A DNA stretch of 64,000 nucleotides. Source: Ilumatobacteraceae bacterium (lineage in GTDB: Bacteria > Actinomycetota > Acidimicrobiia > Acidimicrobiales > Ilumatobacteraceae). The stretch is taken from NCBI GenBank assembly GCA_024644465.1, contig JAHEKY010000003.1, positions 18,963-82,962 of the forward strand. Direction: 5' to 3'. Positions 1 to 8,946 of the stretch are shown here, one piece after another (positions within the stretch are counted from its first letter, which is position 1; every line of letters begins with the position of its first letter). A program made the position numbers and the translations under genes. The notes beneath the pieces are model-generated. The model had not been told where the DNA came from. It was given only the letters and a program-made list of their open reading frames with translations, and did no database searches.

Positions 1-105
1 GTCATCGCCGGAAAAGGCCATGAGCAGACGCAGGATCTCGGCGGCACGACCGTCGAGTTCGACGATCGGGTCGTCGCCCGGTCGATCTTGGAGGACATGT
101 CGTGA
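1..105 (+). CDS. murE: C-terminal end of a Mur ligase, MurE-like (partial)
   Basis: Only the last 34 codons are inside the window, read in frame 1 to the TGA at 103-105. The tail contains AGKGHEQ followed about ten residues later by EFDDR, which is the typical end of MurE, the ligase that adds the third stem-peptide residue to UDP-MurNAc-dipeptide. MurF, the usual neighbour of mraY, ends differently (a KGSR-type motif). The stop overlaps the GTG start of mraY as GTGA. The family call is from the tail only, so a MurF/MurE fusion or a swapped gene order cannot be excluded. Confidence 0.7.
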   Translation, partial: VIAGKGHEQTQDLGGTTVEFDDRVVARSILEDMS

Positions 106-1151
106 TCGCCCTGATGATCGCCACCGCGGTGTCGACGTTCGTCTCGTTGTTCGGGACGCGGTTCCTGATCAAGTTCTTCCGTACCCGTGGCCAGGGTCAG
201 CCGATCCTCGGCAAGGAGGACCGCGGGCCGGAGCACCACATGATCAAGCAGGGCACGCCGACGATGGGCGGCCTGGCGATCATCGGCGCCGCCTTCATCG
301 GCTGGACCGCAGCGCACGTCCGGGACCTCGCGTTCTCGCGGCAGGCGATGATCGTGTGGGCGGGCGTGTTGTTCCTCGCGGCGATGGGGTTCCTCGACGA
401 CTACATCAAGGTCCGCAAGTCGCACAACCGCGGCATCTTCTGGAAACAGAAGAACTACATCACGATGGTCTCCAGTTTTCTGATGGCGTGGGGCCTCGTC
501 GTCGGGACCGGCATCTCCGAGACGATCTCGATCACCCGTCCCGACATCGGCATCGAGGTCCCGACATTCGTGTGGATCATCTGGGCGGGGGCGATCATCT
601 GGGCGACGACGAACGCGGTCAACGTCACCGACGGTCTCGACGGCCTCGCCGCAGGATCCGCGGCGATGGGCTTCGGCGCATTCACGCTGATCGCCTACTG
701 GGCGTTCCGCAACAACGACATCTACGGAGCGATTGTCAACCCGCTCGACATGGGCGTCTTCGCCGCGGCCTTCGCGGGCGGCTGTCTCGGCTTCCTGTGG
801 TGGAACGCGGCGCCCGCCCGCATCTTCATGGGTGACGTCGGCGCACTCGCGATCGGTTCGGCCCTCGCGTTCCTCGCGTTGACGACGAACACCCACCTGC
901 TGATCGTGCTGATCTGCGGCATCAATGTGATGGAGGCGGGTTCGGTCGCGATCCAGATGGGCGTGTTCAAGGCGTCCGGGCGCAAGCGTCGCCTGTTCCG
1001 GATGTCGCCGATCCACCACCACTTCGAGTTGGTCGGCTGGCCGGAGACGACGGTCATCATCAGGTTCTGGCTGATCGCCGGGATCTGCACGGCGACGGCG
1101 GTCGCGATCTTCATCGCCGACTTCACGAGCGTGGCGGCGGACCTGCCGTGA
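102..1151 (+). CDS. mraY: Phospho-N-acetylmuramoyl-pentapeptide-transferase MraY
   Basis: Transfers phospho-MurNAc-pentapeptide from UDP to undecaprenyl phosphate, making lipid I at the cytoplasmic face of the membrane. The 349-residue length is normal for the family, and about ten hydrophobic segments are visible. Catalytic landmarks include NVTDGLDGL near residue 174, FMGDVGAL near residue 244 and the HHHFEL motif near residue 306. The GTG start at 102 overlaps the preceding stop, and the end overlaps murD as GTGA, consistent with one coupled dcw transcript. Confidence 0.97.
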   Translation: MIALMIATAVSTFVSLFGTRFLIKFFRTRGQGQPILGKEDRGPEHHMIKQGTPTMGGLAIIGAAFIGWTAAHVRDLAFSRQAMIVWAGVLFLAAMGFLDDYIKVRKSHNRGIFWKQKNYITMVSSFLMAWGLVVGTGISETISITRPDIGIEVPTFVWIIWAGAIIWATTNAVNVTDGLDGLAAGSAAMGFGAFTLIAYWAFRNNDIYGAIVNPLDMGVFAAAFAGGCLGFLWWNAAPARIFMGDVGALAIGSALAFLALTTNTHLLIVLICGINVMEAGSVAIQMGVFKASGRKRRLFRMSPIHHHFELVGWPETTVIIRFWLIAGICTATAVAIFIADFTSVAADLP

Positions 1152-2521
1152 CGACGGCGATGGTCTACGGACTGGCCGTTGCCGGCGCGTCGACCGTGCG
1201 GGCGCTGCAGCGCCGAGGCCACGACGTCGTCGTGGTCGACGACTCGTCGACGCCCGCGCGGGAGGACCTCGCAGCGGAACTCGGTGTCGATCTGATCGAC
1301 GGCGCGACCGCCGACGTCGACGGATTGCTGGCGCGCTGCTCGCTGCTGTGCCCGTCTCCGGGTGTACCGGAGACCCACGACGTGATCGCCGCCGCGCTCC
1401 GTCGTGACGTGCCGATCGTGTCGGAGATCGAGCTCGCGTACCGCTGGGAGCAGGAGCGCCCGGCCGGGCCGCGTCCGATGCTCGCGGTGACCGGTACCGA
1501 CGGCAAGACGACGACGACGAAGCTGACGGTCGCGATGCTCGCCGCCGCCGGCGTCCGCAGCGTCGACGCCGGCAACACCGACACGCCGCTCGTCGACGCG
1601 CTCGAACAGGACCTCGACGCGTTCGTCGTCGAGTGCAGCAGCTTTCGGCTCGCATGGACACCGAGCTTCCGGGCGGAGGCGGCTGCGTGGCTCAACTTCC
1701 AACCCGACCACCTCAACTGGCATCGGTCGATGGCCTCGTACGAGGACGCGAAGAACCAAGTGTTCGCGAACCAGCGGCCGACCGACGTGGCGATCGGCTT
1801 CGCCGACGATCCCGTCATTGCGCGGCGACTCGCGGCGGCGCCGGGCCGGGCGGTGACGTTCGGGCTCAGTGCAGCGGACTACCGCACCGACGGCGACGAC
1901 CTGGTCGGCCCGGAGGGCACGATCGCGACGCGGGGCTCGATGCGCCGCGCGCTGCCGCACGACGTGACGAACGCGCTCGCTGCGTCGGCGCTCGTGCTCG
2001 AATCGGGTCTCGGCACCGTCGAGGCGATCCGCGCCGCGCTGGCGACCTTCGCCGGGCCGCCGCATCGACTGGAATGGCTCGGCGAGTGGGACGGAGTCGC
2101 CTGGTACAACGACTCCAAGGCGACGACGCCACACGCGGCTGCGGCTGCGATCCGTTCCTTCGACCGCATCGTGCTGATCGCCGGAGGTGCCGACAAGGGG
2201 GTCGACCTGGACCCGATGGCGGCCGACATCGACCGGGTGCGCGGCGTCATCGCGATCGGGACGACGGCAGCGGCGATTGCCGAGACGTTCGCCGCGGCAC
2301 CGCGTGTCGAGATCGCCGGGACGCTCGATCGAGCGGTGGCGACCGCCCGCGAATGGGCTCGCGCGGGGGACAGCGTGCTGCTCTCGCCGGGGTGCGCCAG
2401 CCTCGACCAGTTCACCAACTTCGAAGCTCGCGGCGAAACGTTCCGAGCGCTCGTCGACCAGCAATTCGGCGACACACCGCTGCGCGTGTCGCCCGGAGAC
2501 CCCACGGAGGCCCTTGCATGA
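1148..2521 (+). CDS. murD: UDP-N-acetylmuramoylalanine--D-glutamate ligase MurD
   Basis: Cytoplasmic ATP-dependent ligase adding D-glutamate to UDP-MurNAc-L-Ala. The 457-residue protein has an N-terminal Rossmann-like domain, the Mur-ligase P-loop GTDGKTTTTKL at about residues 116-126, and downstream NFQPDHLNWH and YNDSKATTPHAA motifs typical of MurD. Its GTG start overlaps the mraY stop, and its stop overlaps the ATG of ftsW (ATGA). The gene order mraY-murD-ftsW-murG-murC is that of the standard division/cell-wall cluster. Confidence 0.97.
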   Translation: MTTAMVYGLAVAGASTVRALQRRGHDVVVVDDSSTPAREDLAAELGVDLIDGATADVDGLLARCSLLCPSPGVPETHDVIAAALRRDVPIVSEIELAYRWEQERPAGPRPMLAVTGTDGKTTTTKLTVAMLAAAGVRSVDAGNTDTPLVDALEQDLDAFVVECSSFRLAWTPSFRAEAAAWLNFQPDHLNWHRSMASYEDAKNQVFANQRPTDVAIGFADDPVIARRLAAAPGRAVTFGLSAADYRTDGDDLVGPEGTIATRGSMRRALPHDVTNALAASALVLESGLGTVEAIRAALATFAGPPHRLEWLGEWDGVAWYNDSKATTPHAAAAAIRSFDRIVLIAGGADKGVDLDPMAADIDRVRGVIAIGTTAAAIAETFAAAPRVEIAGTLDRAVATAREWARAGDSVLLSPGCASLDQFTNFEARGETFRALVDQQFGDTPLRVSPGDPTEALA

Positions 2522-3825
2522 CATCGACGCTGAACGTCACCGCACGACGACGCGCGACGTTGGAACGCCAGCAGCAACGCCACCCCGCCCGGCGCGCGCC
2601 GGCGGCTGCGAAGAGGCAGCTCAGGGTCGCGCCCGTCGGCCGCAGGGAGCCTCAGTCGCTCGCCATCCGGACTCGGCGGGTGCTCGGCCTGGACGGGGCG
2701 GTGGGCACGGACGACCGGCGCACGCTGGGGCCGCCGCCGGGCACGTTCTACGTGATCGCAGCGGTCGTCACCGTGTTCGTCATCTTCGGCCTCGTGATGG
2801 TCCTCTCGGCGTCGGCGGTCACGCAGGCGAACGTCGGCAACTCCCCGTACGCGGTGTTCAGCAGGCAGGCGATGTGGGCCGGCTGCGGGATGATCGGGCT
2901 GATCGCGATGACCCGGATTCCGTACACGGTCTGGAGGCCGCTTTCGATCCCGCTCGGGTTGCTGGGCGCAGCCGCGATGGCGGCCCCCTTCGTGCCGGGG
3001 CTCGGCGTGACGATCAACGGTGCGCGGTCGTGGGTACGCGTCGCCGGGCTGTCGGTCCAGCCGTCGGAGTTCCTCAAGCTCGTCGTCGTGATCGCGGCGG
3101 CGGACCTGCTCACGCGCCGTGAGCGCGACCTCGCCGACCACCGGCGCACGCTGTTGCCGATCGCGGCGCTCGCCGGTGCCGCCGCAGCGGGCAGCCTGAT
3201 CCAGGGTGACCTCGGCTCGGCCATCGTCCTCGCCGCGATCGTGCTCGCGGTCGCATGGATCGCCGGGGTGCCGTTCTTCCCGCTCACCGGCGTCACGATC
3301 GGGGCCGCGGTGATCGCCGTCGCGTTCGTGCTGTCGAGCGCGAGACGGCTCAGCCGGTTCACCGCGTTCCTCGACATCGAGGGCCACAAGGACCTCGAGT
3401 CGTATCAGGTGTGGCAGGGCATGGTCAGCATGGCGAACGGCGGGTTCACCGGTTCGGGCATCGGCGGCAGCCGCGGCAAGCTCGGCTACCTCCCGTATGC
3501 CCACAGCGACTTCATCTTCGCGATCATCGTCGACGAACTCGGGATGCTCGGCACCGCCGCGGTGATCGGCGGCTTCATCGTGCTCGTCGCGTTCGGCATC
3601 CAGACCGCGCTGGCCGCCCCCGATCGTTTCGGGATGTTGCTCGCCGGGGGTGTCTCGGCGTGGTTCGGCGTCCAGGCGATCGTCAACCTCGGCGGCGTCA
3701 CGGGGGTGATGCCGGTGACGGGTCTGACGCTGCCGTTCTTCTCAGCGGGCGGCAGTTCGTTGTTCGTCAGCATGCTCGCCGCCGGCCTCCTCCTCAGCGT
3801 CGCCCGCCGCGCGATCCGTCACTGA
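2518..3825 (+). CDS. ftsW: SEDS-family peptidoglycan glycosyltransferase FtsW
   Basis: Membrane polymerase of septal peptidoglycan from lipid II, working with a class B PBP. I chose the ATG at 2518, which overlaps the murD stop (ATGA), giving 435 residues. A basic cytoplasmic N-terminus of about 75 residues precedes roughly ten membrane spans. SEDS landmarks include the QPSEFLKL motif near residue 182, QGDLGSAIV, YAHSDFIFAI and the C-terminal GLTLPFFSAGGSS. The long Arg-rich N-terminus is an oddity, though extended tails are common in actinobacterial FtsW. Two bases separate it from murG. Confidence 0.95.
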   Translation: MTSTLNVTARRRATLERQQQRHPARRAPAAAKRQLRVAPVGRREPQSLAIRTRRVLGLDGAVGTDDRRTLGPPPGTFYVIAAVVTVFVIFGLVMVLSASAVTQANVGNSPYAVFSRQAMWAGCGMIGLIAMTRIPYTVWRPLSIPLGLLGAAAMAAPFVPGLGVTINGARSWVRVAGLSVQPSEFLKLVVVIAAADLLTRRERDLADHRRTLLPIAALAGAAAAGSLIQGDLGSAIVLAAIVLAVAWIAGVPFFPLTGVTIGAAVIAVAFVLSSARRLSRFTAFLDIEGHKDLESYQVWQGMVSMANGGFTGSGIGGSRGKLGYLPYAHSDFIFAIIVDELGMLGTAAVIGGFIVLVAFGIQTALAAPDRFGMLLAGGVSAWFGVQAIVNLGGVTGVMPVTGLTLPFFSAGGSSLFVSMLAAGLLLSVARRAIRH

Positions 3826-3827
3826 TC

Positions 3828-4964
3828 GTGGACGACGTGCCGTCCGGCCCCAACGCGGCGACGTTCGCCGTCGTCACCGGCGGTGGCACTTCCGGACACG
3901 TGCTGCCCGCACTCGCGGTGGCCGAGGCGCTCGTCGCGCACGGTCACGACGCTGCGACGATCCGCTACGTCGGCTGCACCCGTGGGATCGAGACACGGTT
4001 GCTGCCGGCGACACCGTTCCCGCACGTCTTCTACGACGTCGTCGGGTTCCAACGCAGCCTCAGCCGTCGCAACCTCGCGTTCGTCCCGAAGATGCTGCGG
4101 GCGACCCGCCGAGCGATCAGCGCGTTCCGGGCGGATCGACCGCGGGTGGTGGTGTCGGTCGGCGGCTACGCGAGCATGCCCGCGGTCTTCGCGGCCCGCC
4201 GTCTGAAGATCCCGGTCGTCGTCGTGTCCTACGACCGCACGCCCGGCCGGGCCAGCCGGTTGGCAGCGCGCCGCGCAGCGGCATGTGCCGTCGCGTTCGA
4301 GAACTCGCCGCTCCCGAACGCCGAGTTGACCGGGGCGCCGATCCGCCGGCAGATCCTCGACGTCGATCGGGTCGGCGACCGGGCGGCGGCGCGTGAACGC
4401 CTCGGTCTGGACGCGGACCGCTTCGTCGTGGCCGTGATGGGTGGGTCCCAGGGCTCCGGCGTGCTGAACGGGGCGATCGGCGCATACGTCGCAGCCCACC
4501 GTGACGACACCGGTCTCGCGGTGCGGCACGTCGCGGGCGAGCGCTTCGCCGCCGACGTCGCACCGCTCGACGTCGGGGTGTCCGGGGTCGTGCACCAGGT
4601 CATCGGCTACGAGGACGACATGCCCGCGGTGTATGCGGCCGTCGACCTGTTGATCGGTCGAGGTGGTGCGAGCACCGTGCACGAGGTCGCGGTCACCGGG
4701 ACCCCTGCGATTCTCGTGCCCTGGGCGAACGCCGCCGAGGATCATCAGACCGACAACGTCCGCTGGCTGGCCGAGCGGGAAGCGGCGGTGTTGTTGCCGG
4801 AGGCCGACCTCGACCGCCTCGGCGACGAGATCGAGCGGCTCCGTCACGACGACGCGGCGCGCACCGCGCTCGGTGCGGCCGCAGCCGAGCGGGGAGAGGT
4901 GCATCGTTCCGGCGCATTGGCCCGTCTGATCGAGCGGGTCGCCGTATCCTCAGTGCCATCGTGA
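3828..4964 (+). CDS. murG: UDP-GlcNAc transferase MurG (lipid II synthesis)
   Basis: GT28 enzyme that adds GlcNAc to lipid I to make lipid II on the inner face of the membrane. The start is the GTG at 3828, two bases after the ftsW stop, giving 378 residues. The N-terminal GGGTSGHVLPAL loop is about 18 residues in, and the C-terminal domain has GGSQGSGVLN and GRGGASTVHEVA, the UDP-sugar-binding signature. The usual GGTGGH glycine loop reads GGTSGH here, a mild change. The stop overlaps the murC start (GTGA). Confidence 0.95.
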   Translation: MDDVPSGPNAATFAVVTGGGTSGHVLPALAVAEALVAHGHDAATIRYVGCTRGIETRLLPATPFPHVFYDVVGFQRSLSRRNLAFVPKMLRATRRAISAFRADRPRVVVSVGGYASMPAVFAARRLKIPVVVVSYDRTPGRASRLAARRAAACAVAFENSPLPNAELTGAPIRRQILDVDRVGDRAAARERLGLDADRFVVAVMGGSQGSGVLNGAIGAYVAAHRDDTGLAVRHVAGERFAADVAPLDVGVSGVVHQVIGYEDDMPAVYAAVDLLIGRGGASTVHEVAVTGTPAILVPWANAAEDHQTDNVRWLAEREAAVLLPEADLDRLGDEIERLRHDDAARTALGAAAAERGEVHRSGALARLIERVAVSSVPS

Positions 4965-6442
4965 GTCCGACGACACCGCCGACCACAACCGATCCCTTCG
5001 CCGGCGCCCCGGACATCGCGGCGACCGCGCGCCGCATGCCGATCGCTCCGCTCGACCTGTCGATCCCGCACCGCCTCCACGTGGTCGGTGTCGGCGGGCC
5101 GGGGATGAGTGCGATCGCGATCGCACTCGCCGAGATGGGCCACGACGTCTCCGGGAGCGACCTGCGGAACCATCCGGTGCTCGAACGCGTTCGCGCTGCC
5201 AGGGTGCGGGTCACGGTCGGGCACCAGCGGGCGCTCGTGCACGGCGTCGACGCGGTCACGGCGTCGACCGCGGTGCCCGCCCACAACGTCGAACTCGAGG
5301 AAGCCCGCAAGACGGGCGTGACGGTGCTTCGCAGGTCCGGCATGCTCGCGTCGATCTGTGCGCGGGCGAAGTCGTTGGCCGTCGCGGGGACCCACGGCAA
5401 GACCACGACGACGTCGATGCTCATGCTGATCCTCGCCGAGGCCCGGCTGCGGCCGAGCTTCATCGTCGGCGGAGATGTCACCGACGTCGGTACGGGGGCG
5501 CAGTGGTCGGGCGGCGAATGGCTGGTCGTCGAAGCCGACGAGAGCGACGGCACGCACCTCGAGCTGCCGATCCACGGCACGATCCTGACCAACGTCGAGA
5601 CGGACCATCTCGATCACTACGGCTCCTTCGACGCGATCGTCGAGAGCTTCGACACGTACCTCGCCCAGATCTCCGGCCCGAAGGTCGTCTCGGCGGACGA
5701 TCCGGTCGCGAGGGGCCTCGCCGCTCGCCACGGTGCCGTCACGTACGGGCTCGGCCCGGATGCAGACGTTCGCGCCGTCGACGTGATCGCCGAAGACGGC
5801 TCGTTCCGGTACGTCGTCGAACGGCGGCCCGCTGAGGGCGCGGACCACGTCCGGCTCGGCGAGATCGACCTCCCGATGCGCGGCATCTACAACGTGAAGA
5901 ACTCGCTCGCCGCCGCAGCGATGGCGCTCGAGATCGGCGTCGACTTCGCCGACGTCGCCGCCGCCCTGTCGAGATTCGGCGGCGTCGCCCGGCGCTTCGA
6001 CGTCCGGGGCACCGACGGCGGCGCGACGTTCGTCGACGACTATGCCCATCTGCCGTCCGAGATCGACGCCGTACTGACCGGAGCGCGGGACAGCGGCGAC
6101 GGGTGGAAGCGGGTGATCGCCGTGTTCCAGCCGAACCGGTTCAACCGGATCGCCGAGATCTGGCGGGAGTACCAGGACGCCTTCGTGAACGCCGACCTCG
6201 TCGTGCTGACCGACATCTACTCGTCCGGAACGACCCCGATCCCCGGTGTCACCGGCAAGCTGATCGTCAACGCCGTCGCCGAGGCGCACCCCGACGCGCG
6301 GGTCGTCTGGTTGCCGCGCCGCAGCGACCTCGTTTCGTTCGTGGCCGGCGAAGCACGCGCGGACGATGTCGTGATCTCGATGGGATGTGGTGACATCGCA
6401 TCGTTCCCGACGGAGGTGCTCGATGCCCGTCGCGCCCGCTGA
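4961..6442 (+). CDS. murC: UDP-N-acetylmuramate--L-alanine ligase MurC
   Basis: First Mur ligase of the stem-peptide pathway. Over 493 residues it shows the N-terminal UDP-binding GVGGPGMSAIA, the ATP P-loop GTHGKTTTTSM near residue 145, ADESDGTHL, TNVETDHLDHYG and the C-terminal FQPNRFNR segment, all typical of MurC. About 30 residues precede the Rossmann domain, longer than in E. coli. The GTG start overlaps murG. The last 20 bases overlap murB, whose Shine-Dalgarno lies inside the murC coding region. Confidence 0.96.
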   Translation: MSPTTPPTTTDPFAGAPDIAATARRMPIAPLDLSIPHRLHVVGVGGPGMSAIAIALAEMGHDVSGSDLRNHPVLERVRAARVRVTVGHQRALVHGVDAVTASTAVPAHNVELEEARKTGVTVLRRSGMLASICARAKSLAVAGTHGKTTTTSMLMLILAEARLRPSFIVGGDVTDVGTGAQWSGGEWLVVEADESDGTHLELPIHGTILTNVETDHLDHYGSFDAIVESFDTYLAQISGPKVVSADDPVARGLAARHGAVTYGLGPDADVRAVDVIAEDGSFRYVVERRPAEGADHVRLGEIDLPMRGIYNVKNSLAAAAMALEIGVDFADVAAALSRFGGVARRFDVRGTDGGATFVDDYAHLPSEIDAVLTGARDSGDGWKRVIAVFQPNRFNRIAEIWREYQDAFVNADLVVLTDIYSSGTTPIPGVTGKLIVNAVAEAHPDARVVWLPRRSDLVSFVAGEARADDVVISMGCGDIASFPTEVLDARRAR

Positions 6443-7391
6443 CCACGCGGCTGCGGTCGACACCGCGCTCGGTCTGCTCGGTGACCTGGCCGAACGCGAC
6501 GTCCCGATCGGCCCACTGACGACGTATCGCGTCGGCGGGGCCGCCGACGTGTTCGTGCGGCTGCGGGATCGGGCAGACCTCGAACCGCTCGCGGCCGCGG
6601 TCCGGGCGACCGCACTGCCCGTTCTGCTCGTCGGGCGGGGATCGAACCTGCTCGTCGCGGACAGCGGCTTCCGCGGCATCGCCGTCTCCGCGATCGAGAT
6701 GGCCGACGCCACGTCGATCACGATCGACCCGGTCACGTCGGTCGTCCGCGCGGGCGGCGCGGTGCTGCTCCCCGTGCTCGCCCGGCGCACCGCCGCAGCG
6801 GCGCTGACCGGTTTCGAGTGGGCGGTCGGGGTGCCCGGTTCGGTCGGCGGCGCCGTCCGGATGAACGCCGGTGGCCACGGTTCGGACATGGCCGCCGTGC
6901 TCGTCGCCGCCACGATCGCGGACCTCGGCGCGCCGCCCGCGTCCGGCGACGGGGTCGTTCGCGCGGTCCCCGCCGGCGACCTCGATCTGCGGTTCCGGGG
7001 GAGTGGGATCGGCCCCGCGCAACTCGTGCTCGACGCGACGATGCAACTCGCCCCTGGCGATCGCGACGTGGCAGAGCGTGAGATCAGCGAGATCGTGCAC
7101 TGGCGGCGCGCCAACCAGCCGGGTGGTCAGAACGCCGGCTCCGTCTTCGTCAACCCGGTCCCCGGGGAGGTGACGTGCGGTGCGCTGATCGACGCCGCCG
7201 GCCTGCGCGGGTTCCGGCACCGCACCGCGACCGTCTCGGACAAACACGCCAACTTCATCCAGGCCGACGAAGGCGGATCGGCGGACGACGTCCGGGATCT
7301 GATGCGTCTCGTCCGGGAACGTGTGGAGCGGGCGAGCGGGTACCGGTTGCGCAGTGAGATCCGCCTGATCGGGTTCGAGGGCGAGTTCTGA
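6423..7391 (+). CDS. murB: UDP-N-acetylenolpyruvoylglucosamine reductase MurB
   Basis: FAD- and NADPH-dependent reductase forming UDP-MurNAc. I placed the start at ATG 6423 because a GGAGGT sits at 6412-6417, five bases upstream; an earlier in-frame GTG at 6387 has no such support. The 322-residue protein carries TTYRVGGAADVFV, VGRGSNLLV, GVPGSVGGAVRMNAGGHG (FAD binding), the catalytic AGSVFVNP serine and the C-terminal LRSEIRLIG glutamate. It ends TGATG with ftsQ, so the two are likely coupled. Confidence 0.95.
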   Translation: MPVAPADHAAAVDTALGLLGDLAERDVPIGPLTTYRVGGAADVFVRLRDRADLEPLAAAVRATALPVLLVGRGSNLLVADSGFRGIAVSAIEMADATSITIDPVTSVVRAGGAVLLPVLARRTAAAALTGFEWAVGVPGSVGGAVRMNAGGHGSDMAAVLVAATIADLGAPPASGDGVVRAVPAGDLDLRFRGSGIGPAQLVLDATMQLAPGDRDVAEREISEIVHWRRANQPGGQNAGSVFVNPVPGEVTCGALIDAAGLRGFRHRTATVSDKHANFIQADEGGSADDVRDLMRLVRERVERASGYRLRSEIRLIGFEGEF

Positions 7392-8779
7392 TGCTGCGGC
7401 GCACCAAGCGTGGCGAGCACGCCGCCGGCGCAGCGGACGACGCAGTGACCGCCGACCCGGCCGTCGACGCGAACGCCGACGCGGTGACCGCGCCGGTCGG
7501 CCCGGTCCGGCCCGACGACAGCGTGCTCGACGAGTTGTCCCGGGTCTTCGGCGCGGCGGGCGAGAATGCGGACACCGACGACACCGCACCGTCGGAACCC
7601 GATCCGCTCGCCGCAGCGACCGAGCAGCCGGCGACGAACGCACCGGCCGCGGCCGATGCGGGGGGCGGCACCGGCGGGGCCTCCGATGCGCCGACGCCTG
7701 CGGTGCGGCCGACGATCACGATCGGCGGCGACGACCTCGGCACCGGCGTCGCCGATCCCGTGCCGCTCGACGAGGCGCTCGGGCGCCCGGGTCGGCTGGG
7801 CGGTGACGACGCCGGCCCCACCGCAGAGCCGGCGGCCCGAGACCGAGCGACGATCTCGATCGTCGTCGGCGACGAGCTCCCCGATGCCGTCTACCTCGAC
7901 GAGGAGTTGCAGGGCGACGATTCGTCGGGTGGCACCGTGTTCATCGACGACGACGGCACCGGCGACGCGCTCGCGCCGAAGGAAGCGACGTCACCGGGCA
8001 TCGAACCCCGTTTCCGTCAGCGCCGGATCGGTGTGCGGCGCGCGGAGGGGCGGCGCCGGCTCAAGTGGGTCGTGATCGTGGTCATCGTCCTGATCGTCGT
8101 CCTCGGCGCGCTGACCGTGCTCGGGTCAGGCCTGTTCGCGATCGACGAGGTGTCGGTCGGCGGCGCGGTCTACACCGACGAGAACCGCCTCGAGGCTGTC
8201 GTCGACGAACTGCTCGGGACGCCCGTGTTGCTCGCCGACACCGCACGGGCCGAGCGGGACCTGGAGGCGATCCCCTGGGTCGAGGACGCCCGCGTCCGGG
8301 CCCGGTTCCCGAATCGGGCCACGATCGAGATCCGGGAGCGCACGCCGGTCGCGACGATGCGCGGCGCCGACGGGCGCTTCCGGGTCCTCGATGCCGAAGG
8401 GCGCGTGCTCGACGTGATCGAGGGCCAGCCGGTCGCCTACATCCTCATCGCGGGCCCCGGCACGCTCGACCTCGCCGCCGGCGAGTTCGCGCCGATCGGC
8501 CAGGCATCGGCGGCCGCGCTCGTCACGAAACTCACCCCCACGATCCGCCCGCGGGTCGAGTCGATCGAGGTGACCGCCGACGGCTCGGATCTCGTCGTCA
8601 ATCTCGCGCCGGTGCCGGACAGCTTCCAGACGACGTCGATCACGGTACGATTCGGCTCCGCAATCGGAGACAACGACCAGATCGAAAAGCTCGTACGCCT
8701 CGAACAGAAGCTCAATGACCTCCCGGACCGACCGATCTCGGAGATCAACGTGGCGACCGACGAAGTGACCGTGCTGTGA
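7391..8779 (+). CDS. ftsQ: Cell division protein FtsQ/DivIB with long acidic N-terminal extension
   Basis: Bitopic divisome protein. A single membrane span (about residues 226-248, rich in V, I and L) is followed by a POTRA domain (FAIDEVSVGG onward) and a beta domain including PWVEDARVRARFPNRATIEI, which is diagnostic for FtsQ. The roughly 220 residues before the membrane span are low-complexity, rich in Asp, Ala, Pro and Thr, and probably disordered; most FtsQ proteins have far shorter cytoplasmic tails. It starts at the ATG overlapping the murB stop by one base. Confidence 0.93.
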   Translation: MLRRTKRGEHAAGAADDAVTADPAVDANADAVTAPVGPVRPDDSVLDELSRVFGAAGENADTDDTAPSEPDPLAAATEQPATNAPAAADAGGGTGGASDAPTPAVRPTITIGGDDLGTGVADPVPLDEALGRPGRLGGDDAGPTAEPAARDRATISIVVGDELPDAVYLDEELQGDDSSGGTVFIDDDGTGDALAPKEATSPGIEPRFRQRRIGVRRAEGRRRLKWVVIVVIVLIVVLGALTVLGSGLFAIDEVSVGGAVYTDENRLEAVVDELLGTPVLLADTARAERDLEAIPWVEDARVRARFPNRATIEIRERTPVATMRGADGRFRVLDAEGRVLDVIEGQPVAYILIAGPGTLDLAAGEFAPIGQASAAALVTKLTPTIRPRVESIEVTADGSDLVVNLAPVPDSFQTTSITVRFGSAIGDNDQIEKLVRLEQKLNDLPDRPISEINVATDEVTVL

Positions 8780-8883
8780 GTTCCATGCCACCGTCCCCGC
8801 TGCGACCTTCAGAACCTGGCAGGATGACCCTGATTGATCTACCGGATATTCCGCTGGGCTGACATCGAACGGAAGACGAGCTC

Positions 8884-8946
8884 ATGAAGAACACACATCG
8901 CTGGCTGTACACACTCGGCCCGAGCCAACCCGGAAGGAGCTGCTGA
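8884..8946 (+). other. Possible 20-codon leader ORF coupled to ftsZ
   Basis: An ATG at 8884, preceded by the purine-rich GGAAGACGAG at about 8870-8879, opens a 20-residue frame ([20 protein letters not shown]). Its TGA at 8944-8946 overlaps the ftsZ ATG by one base. The peptide is basic and matches no family I know. It could be a translated leader that couples to ftsZ, or chance. The ftsZ Shine-Dalgarno lies inside it. Confidence 0.3.

Noticed and set aside
722..2524. A 600-codon minus-strand open frame opposite mraY and murD
   Set aside because: Antisense to conserved genes; no recognisable motif.
4844..7114. A 756-codon minus-strand open frame opposite murC and murB
   Set aside because: Shadow of the mur genes, with low-complexity Arg/Ser/Pro translation and no initiation signal.
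1148..7391. ATGA/GTGA overlaps in the mur genes as a novelty
   Set aside because: Such coupling is normal in dcw clusters; it was used only to set starts.
8780..8945. Search for a clear sigma-70 promoter before ftsZ
   Set aside because: Several weak AT-rich hexamers occur (for example near 8855), but none pairs with a -35 at good spacing, so no promoter was called.
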